Shown: piece after piece, positions 11,469 through 22,705 of the stretch
Numbering within the stretch: the first letter of the stretch is position 1
Layout of the letters: each line of letters starts with the position of its first letter
Source: Rapana venosa
Taxonomy: Eukaryota > Mollusca > Gastropoda > Neogastropoda > Muricidae
Length of the DNA stretch: 64,000 bases
NCBI GenBank assembly: GCA_028751875.1
Contig: CM054143.1
Span: 68,663,264 to 68,727,263, forward strand
Direction of reading: 5' to 3'
The notes under the pieces: generated by a model
Told to the model about the DNA's origin: nothing
The model's database searches: none
The model's input: only the letters and a program-made list of their open reading frames with translations
Position numbers and translations under genes: made by a program

Positions 11469-11750
11469 GTTCGAATCTTGTTCAAGAGGATTTTCCCTCT
11501 GGAGTTAACATCAGTGCTGACTCCACTCCCCCTTAAAAGTCCTTCGGATGAGACTGTAAGCCAGAGGTCCGTTTGTGCGAACACAGGCAGAACACGTTCC
11601 GCTTTTCGGAAGAGTAGGCCATCGTGTGCCGGTGGGAACGGATGAAAAAAATTACACAACTGAGTGCACACGGGGACTGAATGTAAAAAAAGCACATGAG
11701 TGTTTATTCGATTATCCTCAAAATAAAACAAATAATAATAGATGTGCGTG
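11469..11750 (+). mobile_element. SINE-A copy (5'-truncated)
   Basis: Begins inside the body at TTCAAGAGGATTTTCCCTCT and keeps GAGTTAACATCAGTGCTGAC, the shared core CCTTCGGATGAGAC, the CCGCTTTTCGGAAGAGTAGG block, GTGCCGGTGGGAACGGATG, and a CATGAGTG...ATTATCC 3' end with an A/T-rich tail. It is one of the best-preserved bodies in the window. Confidence 0.88.
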
Positions 11751-11960
11751 TGTATGTATACATGCGCGTGTGTGTGCTTGTGTGTGCGCGCGCGCGCGTG
11801 TGTGGGTGCTTGTGTGTGTATATGTGTGTGTGCGCGCGCGCGAGCGTATGTGCATTAGTGTTTGAATACATGTGTGTGCGTGCTAGCTACGCGCGGTGTG
11901 TGTGTGTGTGTGTCTGTGGGTGTGTGTGTGGTGTGTGTGTGCAAGCGCGCGGATGAAGGC
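11751..11960. repeat. TG/CG microsatellite
   Basis: Grows directly from the SINE tail. It mixes (TG)n with CGCGCG stretches that could adopt Z-DNA. Confidence 0.9.
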
Positions 11961-12082
11961 TATGGTGTGGGCATGTTTCCTGCACGCACCATCAATAACG
12001 AACTTGCTACAAACTGGAAACAGAGAGAAGAAACGAAGAGAGAGATTGGACAAATTCTTTTATTTTGCGGATAAAGAGATAA

Positions 12083-12285
12083 TGTGTGTGTGCGCGCGCG
12101 CGAGCGTGCGGGCGGTTATGGCTTGTGTGTGTAGGTGTGTATGAAAGAGAGAGAAACGGAGAGAAGAGAAACTAGAGAGAGAGAAGCGAGCGAAACAGAG
12201 AGAGAAACTGAGAGAGAAGAGAGAGAGAGAGAGAGAGATAGAGAGAGAAACAGATAGAGAAAACTGTGAGAGAGAGAACCTTGTT
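12083..12285. repeat. TG/CG then GA microsatellite
   Basis: GTGTGTGCGCGCGCG at the left, then GAGAGAAAC-type GA repeats. Confidence 0.88.
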
Positions 12286-12508
12286 TATTTTATTTTTTTT
12301 TAAATTTATTCAGTAATGGAATAAGCACTTACGTGCTTTTTTTAAACACCCTCCCCCTGATATGCGGTTTGTAAATTCTGTCATCTGTTCCCACCGCGCA
12401 ACAATGGCCTACTCTTACAAAAGCGGAACAAAGATTCAACGTAAGCGTAAGGATGTTTCTCTGTGCGTTCGCACACGGGACCTTGTTTATGTCTCATCCG
12501 AAGGGAGA
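12286..12508 (-). mobile_element. SINE-A copy (5'-truncated)
   Basis: Complement of the SINE-A body (TAATGGAATAAGCACTTACG, TCTGTCATCTGTTCCCACCG, CGCACACGGGACCTTG, TCTCATCCGAAGG), with A/T-rich tail sequence on the left. Confidence 0.85.
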
Positions 12509-12528
12509 AACAGAGCAATTGAGAAGAG

Positions 12529-12579
<51 letters not shown>

Positions 12580-12620
12580 AAAAGAGAGAAAAAACTGAGA
12601 GAGAGAGAGAGACTAAATAA
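12508..12620. repeat. GA microsatellite
   Basis: (GA)n with AACTGA interruptions next to the SINE. Confidence 0.9.
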
Positions 12621-12764
12621 GAGAAACGTATCATGGATGAAAAAACTGAATGTTAAAATGAATTGGAAAATTGTTTTTGTATGTTCATAAAATTTCTGAA
12701 CGTTAAACATGAAATGGCTCCAACCAAGGAATAACTCACAGTGTCTGGACCAACGTTTTTACTG

Positions 12765-13510
12765 AAAGAGATGGGTGGACTGACAGTGACTTCTGTAATT
12801 CGCTTTTGGCTGGCCTACCAGCATCATCCATTCACTCTCTTCAACGCATACAAAACTCTGCAGCGCGACTGGCCGCTAAGAAAAAAAATTCCTGAAACAC
12901 ATCACCTCCCTCTTTTTTTTCTGCGATCTCTTCACTGCTGCCTGGTCTCACAAAACTGGAGTATAAATCAATACCCTTTGTTTTCAAAAGTCTCCACAAA
13001 TATGCACCCGTATCTCTGTACTGGTCTCACCTGTCAACTCCATCCCGTTCCCTTCGTCAGGGCCGCAGATACTTTGTGCTTTCGAACAACCAGATAATCA
13101 ACAAACCACCTGTTGGCCGTCGCTCTTTCTCTGTCCTGGGTCCCATCCACCCTGGAATGAACTTTCTCTTTCACTTCGCCAAAAGCCCTTCACTAGATAC
13201 TTTCAAATCCAGCCTCAAAACCCACTTAATTTCCTACACCTGAACACTTTCCCTCAAACCTGTTCCTACTTTTTTCAACACATCCTTCACCTCCTTCATC
13301 ACCACCTGTGGTGTGTGTGTGTGTGGTGTGTTGTGTGTGTGTGTGTGTGTGTGTGGGTGTGTGTTGTGTATGCTTAAACTTGAAATATCTTATGTTAGTT
13401 GAGGAAAGTTGCATGCGTGTAAATGATTTGAGTACAAGCTCTTCGATTTGTTTCTTTTACAAGATTCAGCGCTATATAAATTCCATATCTTATAACTATT
13501 GTTATTATTA
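12765..13510 (+). mobile_element. LINE 3' fragment (CR1/L2-like), copy e
   Basis: Post-RT remnants: LAYQHHPFTLFNAYKTLQRD, then VPFVRAADTLCF, VGRRSFSVLG in another frame, and SFKSSLKTHL-like. A (TG)n tract (13311-13372) and the family tail (TTTGATTTGTTTCTTTTACA then CAGCGCTATATAAATTCC) follow, ending at about 13510. Confidence 0.82.
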
Positions 13511-13842
13511 GACAGTATTAGACACATGTTTTTGCAGTGCACAGTTGTTCAGAGTTTTTGGCAGGCACTTACTGAAGGAATGAATGAAAAATGTGAGAAT
13601 GTGTTCGATCTGAATATAACAGAGTGTCTGGCTATACTCGCATGTGACAGAAATATAAATATTGATGATAATTTTTATTTTATTCTGCGACTGGGCAAAC
13701 AATACATCTATCATTGTAAACCTGAATAGTCATAGACCTGTACTTCATGTATTCATCTACAGATTAAGATACAGACATCTTACTGAGGAATATATTTTTC
13801 TCGTAAGAAACTCAACACATAACAAGTTCACATTATTAAAAT
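13511..13842 (+). pseudogene. LINE ORF2 C-terminal remnant, L1/Tx1-like
   Basis: An open segment reads RHMFLQCTVVQSFWQALTEG and ECLAILACDRNINID. The HMF.QC..V..FW pattern is the Cys-His tail typical of L1/Tx1-type ORF2 proteins. After a stop, the frame shifts to HVFIYRLRYRHLTEEYIF, which fits the last part of the same tail. It joins the 3' tail of a different LINE directly, so the junction is a composite. The family assignment is by motif only. Confidence 0.55.
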
Positions 13843-14126
13843 AGGTTCCTATCAACCTCTGTTGATAACAGCAGTCAAAACAGATCAGCCTTTGTGATAT
13901 CAAGTTTGTCTACGGTCCTTCCATGGAGGCCTTCTGTTGAAAAATAGGACACAATGCAAATGTGGTAAAATACACAGACAAACCTGATCTGTTTTAGTGC
14001 ACAGAATGTATAGCATGCCATCATGTCATGCCTGTATTCGAGCGTTGTGCCCATTTGGGACCTCTCGGTCTGTCTGTCCGCCCTGCAGGCAGTCCATCTT
14101 CTCTCTGTCTTGTCTCTGCCTACCTA
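13843..14126. other. No feature recognised
   Basis: Unclassified sequence leading into a CT array. Confidence 0.4.
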
Positions 14127-14217
14127 CAGTCAATCTCTCTCTCTCTCGCTCACTCTCTCTCTTTCTCTCTCACTTTCTCTCTCTCTCCCCCTCTCTCCCT
14201 TTCTCTCTCTCTCTCTG

Positions 14218-14270
<53 letters not shown>

Positions 14271-14290
14271 TTCTCTCTCTCTCTCCTTCT
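14127..14290. repeat. CT microsatellite
   Basis: CTCTCT with CCC and TTT interruptions, fused directly to the TAA tail of a minus-strand LINE end. Confidence 0.93.
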
Positions 14291-14385
14291 GATAATAATA
14301 ATAATAATGTATGGAATTTATATAGCGCTGAATCTTGTAAAGCAACAAATCAAAGCGCTCAGATTTTATTTCATACCACTTTAAG
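14291..14385 (-). mobile_element. LINE 3' tail fragment
   Basis: Complement of the family tail: GATAATAATAATAATAATG, GGAATTTATATAGCGCTGAA and CAAATCAAAGCGCTC. Confidence 0.82.
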
Positions 14386-14615
14386 TCATGGCAGATTTCT
14401 CTCCGTGAAATTCGGGCTGCTCTCCCCGGGGAGAGCGGGAGAACGCGTCGCCACTTAGGGCTGCGCCACCCTTTCACCCTTTTTTTTTTTTTTTTTTTCT
14501 GCAGCTGTATTTGTTTCCCTATCAGAGTGGCTTTTTCTAAGAATTTTGCCAGGGACAACTCTCTTGTTGCCGTGGGTTTTTTTTACGTGCGCTAAATAAT
14601 TACGTGTAACACACG

Positions 14616-14646
<31 letters not shown>

Positions 14647-14783
14647 TAGCGCCCAGACCACCACTCATGGTCTAATGGATGGGGGAAAAATTTCCGGTCC
14701 AAACGGGGTACGAACCGCCGCACACTTCAGACCCGGACTTTTCGCTTTCTAGACAGGCACGTTACCTCTAGACCACCGATCTA
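14386..14783 (-). mobile_element. SINE-B, near full length
   Basis: On the minus strand it starts with a tRNA-like head: GATCGGTGGTCTAGAGGTAA holds an A-box-like motif and GGTTCGTACCCC is B-box-like. The middle shares TTTCGGATGAGACGATAAAC with SINE-A. The 3' half carries AGCCACTCTGATAGGGAAAC and an 18-bp perfect palindrome (14419-14436). These features fit a Pol III transcribed, LINE-mobilised SINE. The name SINE-B is used only in this report. Confidence 0.88.
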
Positions 14784-14990
14784 TAAACTATAAACCGAGG
14801 CCCGTGTGCGAACGCATGCAGAACATCTTGCGCACACGTTAAATCCTGTTCCGCTTTTCGAAAGAGTAGGCCATTGTATGCCGGTGGGAACAGATGGCAA
14901 AATTTACAAAACCGCATACACACGGGGACTGGGTATAAAAAAGCACATGAGTGCTTATTCCACTATCCTCCATATATTAAAAAAAAAGTC
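14784..14990 (+). mobile_element. SINE-A 3' half
   Basis: Starts at the core shared with SINE-B (ACTATAAACCGAGGCCC) and continues through CCGCTTTTCGAAAGAGTAGG to the ATTATCC-like end. It lies head to head with the SINE-B head. Confidence 0.85.
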
Positions 14991-14992
14991 AA

Positions 14993-15025
14993 AAAGTCTC
15001 TCTCTCTTTCTCTCTCTCTCTCTCT

Positions 15026-15065
<40 letters not shown>

Positions 15066-15206
15066 CCTCTCTCCCTCTCTCTTTCCCTCTCCCTCTCTCT
15101 CCCTCTCTCTCTTCCCTCTCTCCTCTCCCTCTCTCTCTCCCTCTCTCCTCTCTCCCTTTCTCTCTCTCCCTCTCCTTCTCTCAACTCTCTCTCTCTCTCT
15201 CTCTCT

Positions 15207-15258
<52 letters not shown>

Positions 15259-15292
15259 CCCCCCTCTCTCTCTCTCCCTCTCTCTCTAAAAT
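14993..15292. repeat. CT microsatellite
   Basis: A 300-base CTCTCT/CTCTCCC array following the SINE tail. Confidence 0.94.
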
Positions 15293-15373
15293 ATGTTTCT
15301 ATATTTTGTATCCTTATAACTGTGCAATGTAAAAAAAAAAACCACTGAATAAAAAAGTTTTTTTTTAAAAAGT

Positions 15374-15375
<2 letters not shown>

Positions 15376-15411
<36 letters not shown>
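15376..15411 (+). repeat. 36-base G homopolymer
   Basis: Uninterrupted G run. Possibly real, possibly a sequencing artefact. Confidence 0.9.
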
Positions 15412-15412
<1 letters not shown>

Positions 15413-15690
15413 AGACGAGAGGGCTTTCCGTGTTGCACGTGCAGATTGAACAGCACAGCGAGGAGTGTCAGTGAGCGTGTCCCCAATGACTGTGTCCACA
15501 GCAGTTTGATTTTCTGCATTATATAAAATAAACTAGGGGGTGTCGGCAAAAACGAACCTGAAGGGGAGACAGGCTTTTCACGTTGCTTGTTCTTCATCAA
15601 TCTGACCTGACGTGTCTCCACCCTCCTGTTGTCCCTGGCAATTTGGGCTGCCCCTTTCCTGCCCTACACAACACTGTCACTGTGGCAACT
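15412..15690. other. No feature recognised
   Basis: Mixed-composition DNA with no motif identified. Confidence 0.4.
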
Positions 15691-15722
<32 letters not shown>

Positions 15723-15903
15723 AACTGAGAGAGAAACTGAGAGAGAGAGAGACGAGAGAGAGAGAGAGACTGAGAGAGAGAGAGAGAGAAACTGAGAGAG
15801 AGAGAGACTGAGAGAGAGAAACTGAGAGAGAGAAACAGAGAGAGAGAGAGAAACTGAGAGAGAGAGAGAGAAACTGAGATAGAAACTGAGAGAGAGAGAG
15901 AGG

Positions 15904-15935
<32 letters not shown>

Positions 15936-16010
15936 CTGAGAGAGAGAGAGAGAGAGAGGGGGGAGAGAGAGATACTGAGAGAGAAACTGAGAGAGAGAGA
16001 GAGAGAGAGG
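15691..16010. repeat. GA microsatellite with AACTGA interruptions
   Basis: (GA)n broken by GAGAAACTGAGAGA steps. The same motif occurs in the 36.3-37.7 kb array. Confidence 0.93.
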
Positions 16011-16135
16011 CAATGACAACGACAGTGACAAATTCTTTTATTTCGAGGATAATGAATAAGCACTCATGTGCTTTTTTTACATCCAGTCCCCGCCCGTAGG
16101 GAGACATCTTAATAATAAACCCAAGACATACTCTC
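16011..16135 (-). mobile_element. SINE-A 3' end fused to another body
   Basis: CAATGACAACGACAGTGACA is followed by the SINE-A 3' end complement (GAGGATAATGAATAAGCACT, TTTTACATCCAGTCCCCG). Then comes non-SINE-A sequence (GGGAGACATCTTAATAATAA). Similar junctions occur at 40666 and 42975. Confidence 0.7.
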
Positions 16136-16500
16136 ACACAGTAGAAACGAAGGGGGGGGATTTTGTTTTTAAAACAAACAAATAAAAGAAAAGGAAAAAC
16201 ACGTTTTTTAAGAACAAATAAAAGAAACCCCCAACCCCCCCCAAAAACCCAACAACCAACAAACACACAAACAAAGAAAAAACGAACAAAAAATGCCAAA
16301 TTTATAAATCATAAAAATGGAACATTTTCCCCTTGAAAAAAGGGAACACATAGTTTAAAGTAACAATAAGATTTTTGAAATGGGCCTTTTCACCAGAACT
16401 CAAGTACAGTCAAAAAAACCCCCCAAAAAAAATTATTGAAAATAAAAAATTTAAGAAAATGTCCTTCTCAGGAACACAACAACTAAACTAAAAAAAAACA
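16136..16500. repeat. A/C-rich low-complexity tract
   Basis: AAACAAAC/CCCCAAAA-type sequence with G and C runs. No gene. Confidence 0.6.
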
Positions 16501-16504
16501 ATAT

Positions 16505-16590
16505 AAGAAGAGAGAGAGAGAGGGAGAAAAGAGAGAGAGAGAGAAAAGAGAGAGAAAAGAGAGAAAAGAGAGAAGAGAGGGAGATTTTAT
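16505..16590. repeat. GA microsatellite
   Basis: GAGAGAAAAGAGAG array. Confidence 0.88.
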
Positions 16591-16790
16591 TTATTTTTTT
16601 AAATTTATTTATTCTTTTATTTTGGGGATAATGGAAAAAGCATTTATGGTTTTTTACACCTAGCCCGTGGTATCCCGGTTTTGTAAATTCTGTCATCTGT
16701 TCCCACCGGCACACAATCGCCTACTCTTACAAAAAGGGGAAAAAACCGATTTAACGGGCGCAAGAGGTTCGCATGCTTCGAACAAGGAGA
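16591..16790 (-). mobile_element. SINE-A copy (5'-truncated)
   Basis: Complement of the body: GATAATGGAAAAAGCATTTA, TCTGTCATCTGTTCCCACCG, CACACAATCGCCTACTC. Confidence 0.8.
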
Positions 16791-16920
16791 GGAGAGAGAG
16801 AGAGAGAGAGAGAGGGGAGAGAGAGAAAAGAGAGAAGAGAGGAAGTAGTGAGTGATGAGTGGGGGTGTGGTGTGTTTTGGTGTGTGGGGTGGGGTTGGGG
16901 GTGTGTGTGTGTGGGGTTCT
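16785..16920. repeat. GA then TG/GGGT tract
   Basis: GA array to about 16850, then GTGTGGGG-rich sequence. Confidence 0.8.
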
Positions 16921-16999
16921 GTGTTTCAAGATACTATTTAAACAAAAATTCCAAAAAAAGACACCATAAACCAAAAAACACCATTTTGATTATACTCAG

Positions 17000-17022
17000 C
17001 ACACAAAACACACACACACACA

Positions 17023-17053
<31 letters not shown>

Positions 17054-17063
17054 CCACCACATT
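17000..17063. repeat. CA microsatellite
   Basis: (CA)n ending in ACCACCAC, immediately before a G run. Confidence 0.9.
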
Positions 17064-17087
17064 GGGGGGGGGGGGGGGGGGGGGGGG
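17064..17087 (+). repeat. 24-base G homopolymer
   Basis: Uninterrupted G run at the 5' edge of a SINE-A copy. Confidence 0.9.
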
Positions 17088-17428
17088 ATACCCTAGGGGT
17101 TTAGAACATTGGCCGGAATCTGATGCCCCGGGGTTCGATTTCCCGTAAAGGGGGATATTTTCCCCAAAAGGTTAACATCAGGGGCAGCCCTCCACTCCCC
17201 CCCAAAATCCTTCGGTTGAGCCCTATAAACCAGGCCCGGGAAAAAACCACGCAAAACCCCCTTGCGCGCACTTTTAAACCCTGCTCCGCTTTAAAAAGAT
17301 GGGTGTTGCCGGGGGAAACCCGATGGCAAAATTTTAAAAAACCCGCATACACAGGGGGACAGTATGTAAAAAAGCAAAAAGGGCCCTTTAAACCCATTAT
17401 CCTTGCTATAAAAGAATAAAAAAAAAAA
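17088..17428 (+). mobile_element. SINE-A, near full length but corrupted
   Basis: A B-box-like GGGGTTCGATTTCCC is followed by GTTAACATCA, CCTTCGGTTGAGCCCTATAA, CTGCTCCGCTTT and GCATACACAGGGGGACAG. Every deviation from better copies lengthens a homopolymer (CCCC, AAAA, GGGG), which suggests consensus errors as well as ageing. Confidence 0.75.
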
Positions 17429-18065
17429 AATCAAAATGTGTGCCAATAAATAAAATTTTTGTTTTTCCCCAAGGGAAACCTTGAATAAGAAAAAGGCCTT
17501 TAAATTTTTTCATCAAGCCATCTATCTAAAAAAAAAATTTTCTTGATGATAATACGAAATACAAACATTACTGCAACCTTTACCAATAAACTGCCCCAGT
17601 AAAAAAAGGAAAACCAAAAAAAAAATACAGGGGAAAATAAAAATAAAAACACACAAACACCCCACACGCAAAAAAACCCCTCATACCCACCTGCAAGCAC
17701 AGCACCCTACACAGCCCACACTTAGGAAAAAAAAAAAATTATTGAAAATTTTAAAAAAAAATCATAAAATGTCAAAAAAATTTAACTTTACTATTTAAAT
17801 CCCTTTCTCTCCGTTCATATTTTAGATAAAAAAAAGGTACGGGAACAAAACGTTAAAAAATACTGGGCCATTCATTGCCTCAAAACTGACAATATTGCCT
17901 GAAAAGGACCTCCCTCCTCTCCCCTCCACCCAGCAACGTGTGCTCATATATGCCATCCCTTCTTCAAACGCTTTTTGAATAAATGTGTGTGTGTGTGTGG
18001 TGTGTTGGGGTATTTTTCAGTAGTCTGACACTCGTTTCCCCCCCAACCAGTGGTTTTGTTGTGTG

Positions 18066-18067
<2 letters not shown>
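17429..18067. other. No feature recognised
   Basis: A/T-rich, homopolymer-inflated sequence. Confidence 0.4.

Positions 18068-18110
<43 letters not shown>
18068..18110 (+). repeat. 43-base G homopolymer
   Basis: The longest G run in the window. Sequence on both sides is homopolymer-inflated. Confidence 0.9.
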
Positions 18111-18112
<2 letters not shown>

Positions 18113-18807
18113 TTTAATTAGCATATCTCCCGTGGGGTCAGAGCGGGCGGTTTTTAAATTTTCAGAAAAACACTGCCTTTTCCCGCGCTCCTTTGGGGGT
18201 TTGGGGTGGCAGTTAACCCCGGGTGCCTTCATACACTTTGCCGTGGGGGAAACGGGAAATGTAGGGCGGCCGCTAACAAGAGAGAGACTCTAAAACCCTT
18301 TTAACTCTAAATTTTAAATGAATACAGGCCAACACCCCCTTTCCCCAAGTGGGAAACCTAAACATTTTTCTGACAAAAATTATAAAAAGATCAAAAAAAC
18401 ACAATACGGGTACTACATACATTTTTCACGAAAGAAAACAAGAAAAAACAAACAACTGCTGATGCAGAGGGAAACAATTTTAACCCCTGGAGAGATTCAT
18501 TTTTTAATTACTCATTTTTTTAAAAACTTTTCTGCCCGATTTTAAATGCAGCTAAAAGGAATTTGGCGAATTTACTAAAGGCTTGTAAATTTGCAGCTAG
18601 TACACTGAAAACTTTTTGTCTAGTTAACACCAAAAACAACGGTAAGTTTGTACTGCTGCTAATGCCCCTGGTATGGGGGACTCAAAATAAAAAAGTGTCC
18701 TTATTTTCCCTTTCCTGTCTAACATGCAGGGCATGCCGTATTTCTTTTTAGGGAAAAAAGCGATTTTGTGAACATTCAACTAACACAGAGAAGAGAAAAG
18801 AGAGAGA

Positions 18808-18840
<33 letters not shown>

Positions 18841-19074
18841 TAAATGAATGATATATATATATTTTTTTTGTTGTTGTCAAAAATCTTCGGGAAAATCCCC
18901 CCGTCCTGCTTTTCCCCACGCCGCTAAAATTCCAATCTCCCCCCGCCCACCCATACCCAGTTTTTGGTTATTCTCAATCTCAGGGCAAGTCCACAGGGAC
19001 CCCCTCATAAACAGACCGCCATAGGCCATCAGCCAGAGGGGCCCGGCACTGCGCTGGGGCCTTTGGGGGGTTTT
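18111..19074. other. No gene; short GA and AT tracts
   Basis: GA array at about 18785-18840 followed by (AT)n. The remainder is unclassified and looks error-rich. Confidence 0.4.
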
Positions 19075-19290
19075 TTTTTTTTTATTTTTTTTAAAATCGA
19101 GGAAAAATGGAATAAGCACTTTTTCTTTTTTTCATACAGCCCCGATTTTTGTGGGTTTGTAAAGTCTGCAAACCCGTTTTCCCCCCGGTAAAAAACATTT
19201 GGGCCCAAATCTACGAAAAGCGAAAAGGATTTAATGTGTTCGCAAGATCCCGGGGTGGGGTTTTTTTACACGGGGCCCCGAATAAAAAAA
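19075..19290 (-). mobile_element. SINE-A copy, corrupted
   Basis: Complement of the body is recognisable (AATGGAATAAGCACTTTTTC, CGAAAAGCGAAAAGGATTTA, GTTCGCAAGATCC) with inflated T, G and C runs. Confidence 0.6.
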
Positions 19291-19524
19291 AGAATAAAAT
19301 AAAAAAAAAAATAAAAATAGTCAGAAAACCCCCTACTCAAAACCATGCCCTTATCTGAACATTCTTAAAATTAAAAGGCCTGCTCAAACTTTTCCTTTTT
19401 TCTCTTTAATTTCTGAAAAGGGAGTTCTGAAAAAGCTGAACAACCACCTTCTTCCAACGATCTCCTTTTCCCCCTTTCCACTCCCCCACCCGGGTCCCAA
19501 ACCCCAAAACACGGAAACCACCCA

Positions 19525-20480
19525 AATCCACACCTTAGATACCCTAGTCCACACCTTAAAAATACCCTAGTTTCCCCACCCTTTTAAAAACCCCAAGTCC
19601 CCCCCCCTTAGATACCCTATCCACAAACCCTTAAAATACCCAGTCCCCACCCCTTTGATACCCCAGTCCACACCTTAGATACCCTAGTCCACACCTTAAT
19701 ACCCTAGTCCCACACCTTTGATACCCTAGTCCAAAAACCCTTTGATACCCTAACCAAAACCCCAGATAAACCCCAGTCCCCCCACCTTAAAATACCCTAG
19801 TCCCCCACCTTAGATACCCTAAGTCCCACAACCCCCGATACCCTAGTCCCCACCTCAGATACCCTATCCACAAACCCTTTGAACCCAGTCCACCCCCTCA
19901 ATACCCTATTCCCCCACCTTAGTACCCTAGGCCCCCCCCCCCCCCCCCCCCTCAAAAAAATTAAAAAAAAGAAAAAATAAAACCCAATTTTTAAAAAACC
20001 CCAAAATTTAATTAAAAACCTAAAATTAATTAAAAAAAACCCCCCCCACCCCAAAATTTTTTCCCCCAAATTTTAAAATTTTTAAAAAAATAAAACCAAA
20101 ACCCCAAAACCCCCAACCCACAAACCCAATACCCTAAATCCACACCTTAGAAACCCTAGTCCACACCCCAGATACCCCAGTCCACCCCTTAGATTTCCCT
20201 AGTCCCCCACCCAAAAACCCAATTTCCCCAACCTTTGATACCCATTCCCACCTCAGAAAACCCTAGTCCACACCTTAGATACCCCAGTCCCCACCTCAGA
20301 TACCCTAGTCCAACCCAATACCCAGCCCACCCCCTTAGATACCCTATCCCCCCTTAAGGGAAAATGTCCCCCTTAAATTTCCCATCCAACCCTCAGACCC
20401 CCGACACCCCTTTTAATATTCCCATTTCCCCACCTCAAACCCTAGCCACACCAGATTCCCATCCACACCTCAAACACTTT
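19525..20480 (+). repeat. 21-bp satellite (CCTTAGATACCCTAGTCCACA)
   Basis: Roughly forty degenerate copies of a 21-bp unit, consensus CTTAGATACCCTAGTCCACA with one more C. A low-complexity block interrupts it at about 19930-20105. Many units are damaged by C/A runs. Confidence 0.85.
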
Positions 20481-21815
20481 AAAACCCCTTAAAAAAACTT
20501 TAATTTTGAATTAATGGGAATTAATAATTAAATTTTTTTCCCGCCCGGGCCCCTAAAGGGGGCCCCTTTTTTATTCCCTTTTTCCCGCCTCGACACAATT
20601 TACCCCCTTTTTTTTCCCCCTCTCTCCCTCCACATTGACCACTCATTCTCCCTCTCTCCCTTTAAAATTACCCTTAATCTCACCCCCTCACCTGGTTTAA
20701 TTTCATCCTCCTCCGCCCCGACACTTTGAAACTCAATTTTCCCTCCCCTTTTCCCCGTTGACCTAGAACCAAACCCAATTTCCCCCCTGCCTTACCTTTC
20801 CCTCTTTTTTTCTGGTTTAAAATCGTTGGATTCCCACCCCCTTTAATGGTTATTTATACCTTTAAAACCGCCCCCAAAACCCTAATTTTTAAAGCAAATC
20901 CCTCCTTTCAAACTGTTGTTCCTGTTCAACCAACCAAAATTCCCACCCCAAATTTTTTGGGGGGGGGGGGGGGGGGGGTAAGGGGGGGGCCCCCAATCTT
21001 TTTCCCCTTTGGTTATTTTTGGGTTTTTTAAAACCTTTTTTCATTTTTTCAAAGGTAAATTTTTGGGTTCTCTAATTTTTTCGTCCGCCTTAAAAAATTC
21101 CCCTAAAATTTTTTATTGGGGGGGGAGGGGGGGGCCCAAGGGCCCGGTTTTTTTGCCAAGGGCAATTTTAAATTTTTTTAAAAACCAATTTTAAAGGGGG
21201 AAAACCCCGAAATTTTCCGTAAAGGAAAAAAACCAAAAAAAGAAACAAAAAAATTTTTTGAAAAACATAAGAAACCGAAATAAAATTTAAATTTAAAACA
21301 TAAAAAAAAACAAAAAAAAAAAAATTTTTTTAATTGGAAAAAAAAATTTAAAAAATAAAAAAGAAACACAAAAGACGGTTTTTTTAAAGAATGGTTTTGT
21401 TATCCGGAATAGCAAATGGGAAGTGTATTTTCAGGTCTGATTTGGGCATCTCCATCAAAACCTGTCAAGAGGGAGGAGGGGCCCGCTCATCCATGTTTTC
21501 TGATCCCAAACGTTGGGGGCAGAACCAAGCCCCGCTGCCTGGTTTTGTTCCCTTTTTGCAGACATCGAGGAAGCACTGCCTTCCCCGTGGGCAGGGGGCA
21601 CCTCTTCCCTTAAGAACCCAAAGTCTGCTCCACCACGCTGTAGTTACGGCACCCCGGACACGAAAGGGGGGGGGGGGCCTTTTTTTCTTCCGGGATTTCC
21701 GGGCAGAAGGGACCGTCAGTCCCGTCCTTTATTGCTCCCCGGGCTGACAGGCCAGAAAAAAGGTTTCTGTGCTGGGGGTTGGATGTTTGGGTGAAACCCC
21801 CGTCTGACCCTGACC
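20481..21815. other. Homopolymer-rich unclassified sequence
   Basis: Poly-A/T/C/G-dominated blocks, including G runs near 20960-20980 and 21118-21135. 21390-21780 is more complex but shows no family motif. Confidence 0.4.
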
Positions 21816-22705
21816 AAGAGTCCTCTGAACACTGTGATCATCAGGGCACTGCCCAAACCTAGAAAAGCTTTTGAACCTGTGGGTCACAACACTGCCGAAA
21901 CCTAGCACAGCTCTGAACACTGTGTCATCAACACTGGGCCCAAACCTAGCTACAGCCTGAAAAACTGGGGATCACAGACACTGCCGACACCTAACTACAG
22001 CTCTAAAAACTGTGATCATCATCAACACTGCCCCAAACCCCAGCAAAAGCTGTTAACAATGGGTCATCAAACAGACACTGCCGAACCTAGCTACAAACTT
22101 TTAACACTGTGGCATCAGACAAAATGCCGAAACCTAGCACAGCTCTGAACACTGTGATCATCAGCACTGCCCAAACCAGCTACAAGCTCTGCACACGATC
22201 AACAACACTGCCCCAAACCGGCTACCGCCTGAACACTGATCATCAAAAATTGCCCAAACCCAGCTACAGCCTGAACACTGATCATCAGACCGGCCCAAAA
22301 CCCACTACCGCTCTGAACCTGAAACATCACCAGACACTGGGCCAAACCTAGCTACAGCTCTTTAACACTGTGATCATCACACACGCCAAACCAAACACAG
22401 CTCTGAACACTGTGATCATCAACACTGCCAAAACCAAACTACAGCTCTAAACACGAAACCCGCAACACTGCCGAAACCTAGCTACAGCTCTGAACCGATC
22501 TTTAACAAAGCCAAACCTAGGGTACACCTGAACACTGGGGATCATCAGACACTGCCCCGAAACCTAGCTACAGCTCGAACACTGTCATCCCGACACTGCC
22601 GAAACCTACTCAGCTTTTGCACACTGACATCAGACACTGCCGAAAACCGGCCCCCGTCTGCACACTGATCATCCAAAACGCCCAAACCCAGCTACAGCTC
22701 TGTTG
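21816..22705 (+). repeat. 45-bp satellite
   Basis: About twenty degenerate copies of a 45-bp unit built from CTGAACACTGTGATCATCAG, ACACTGCCGAAACC and TAGCTACAG. Several copies are shortened or substituted by homopolymers. Confidence 0.88.
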
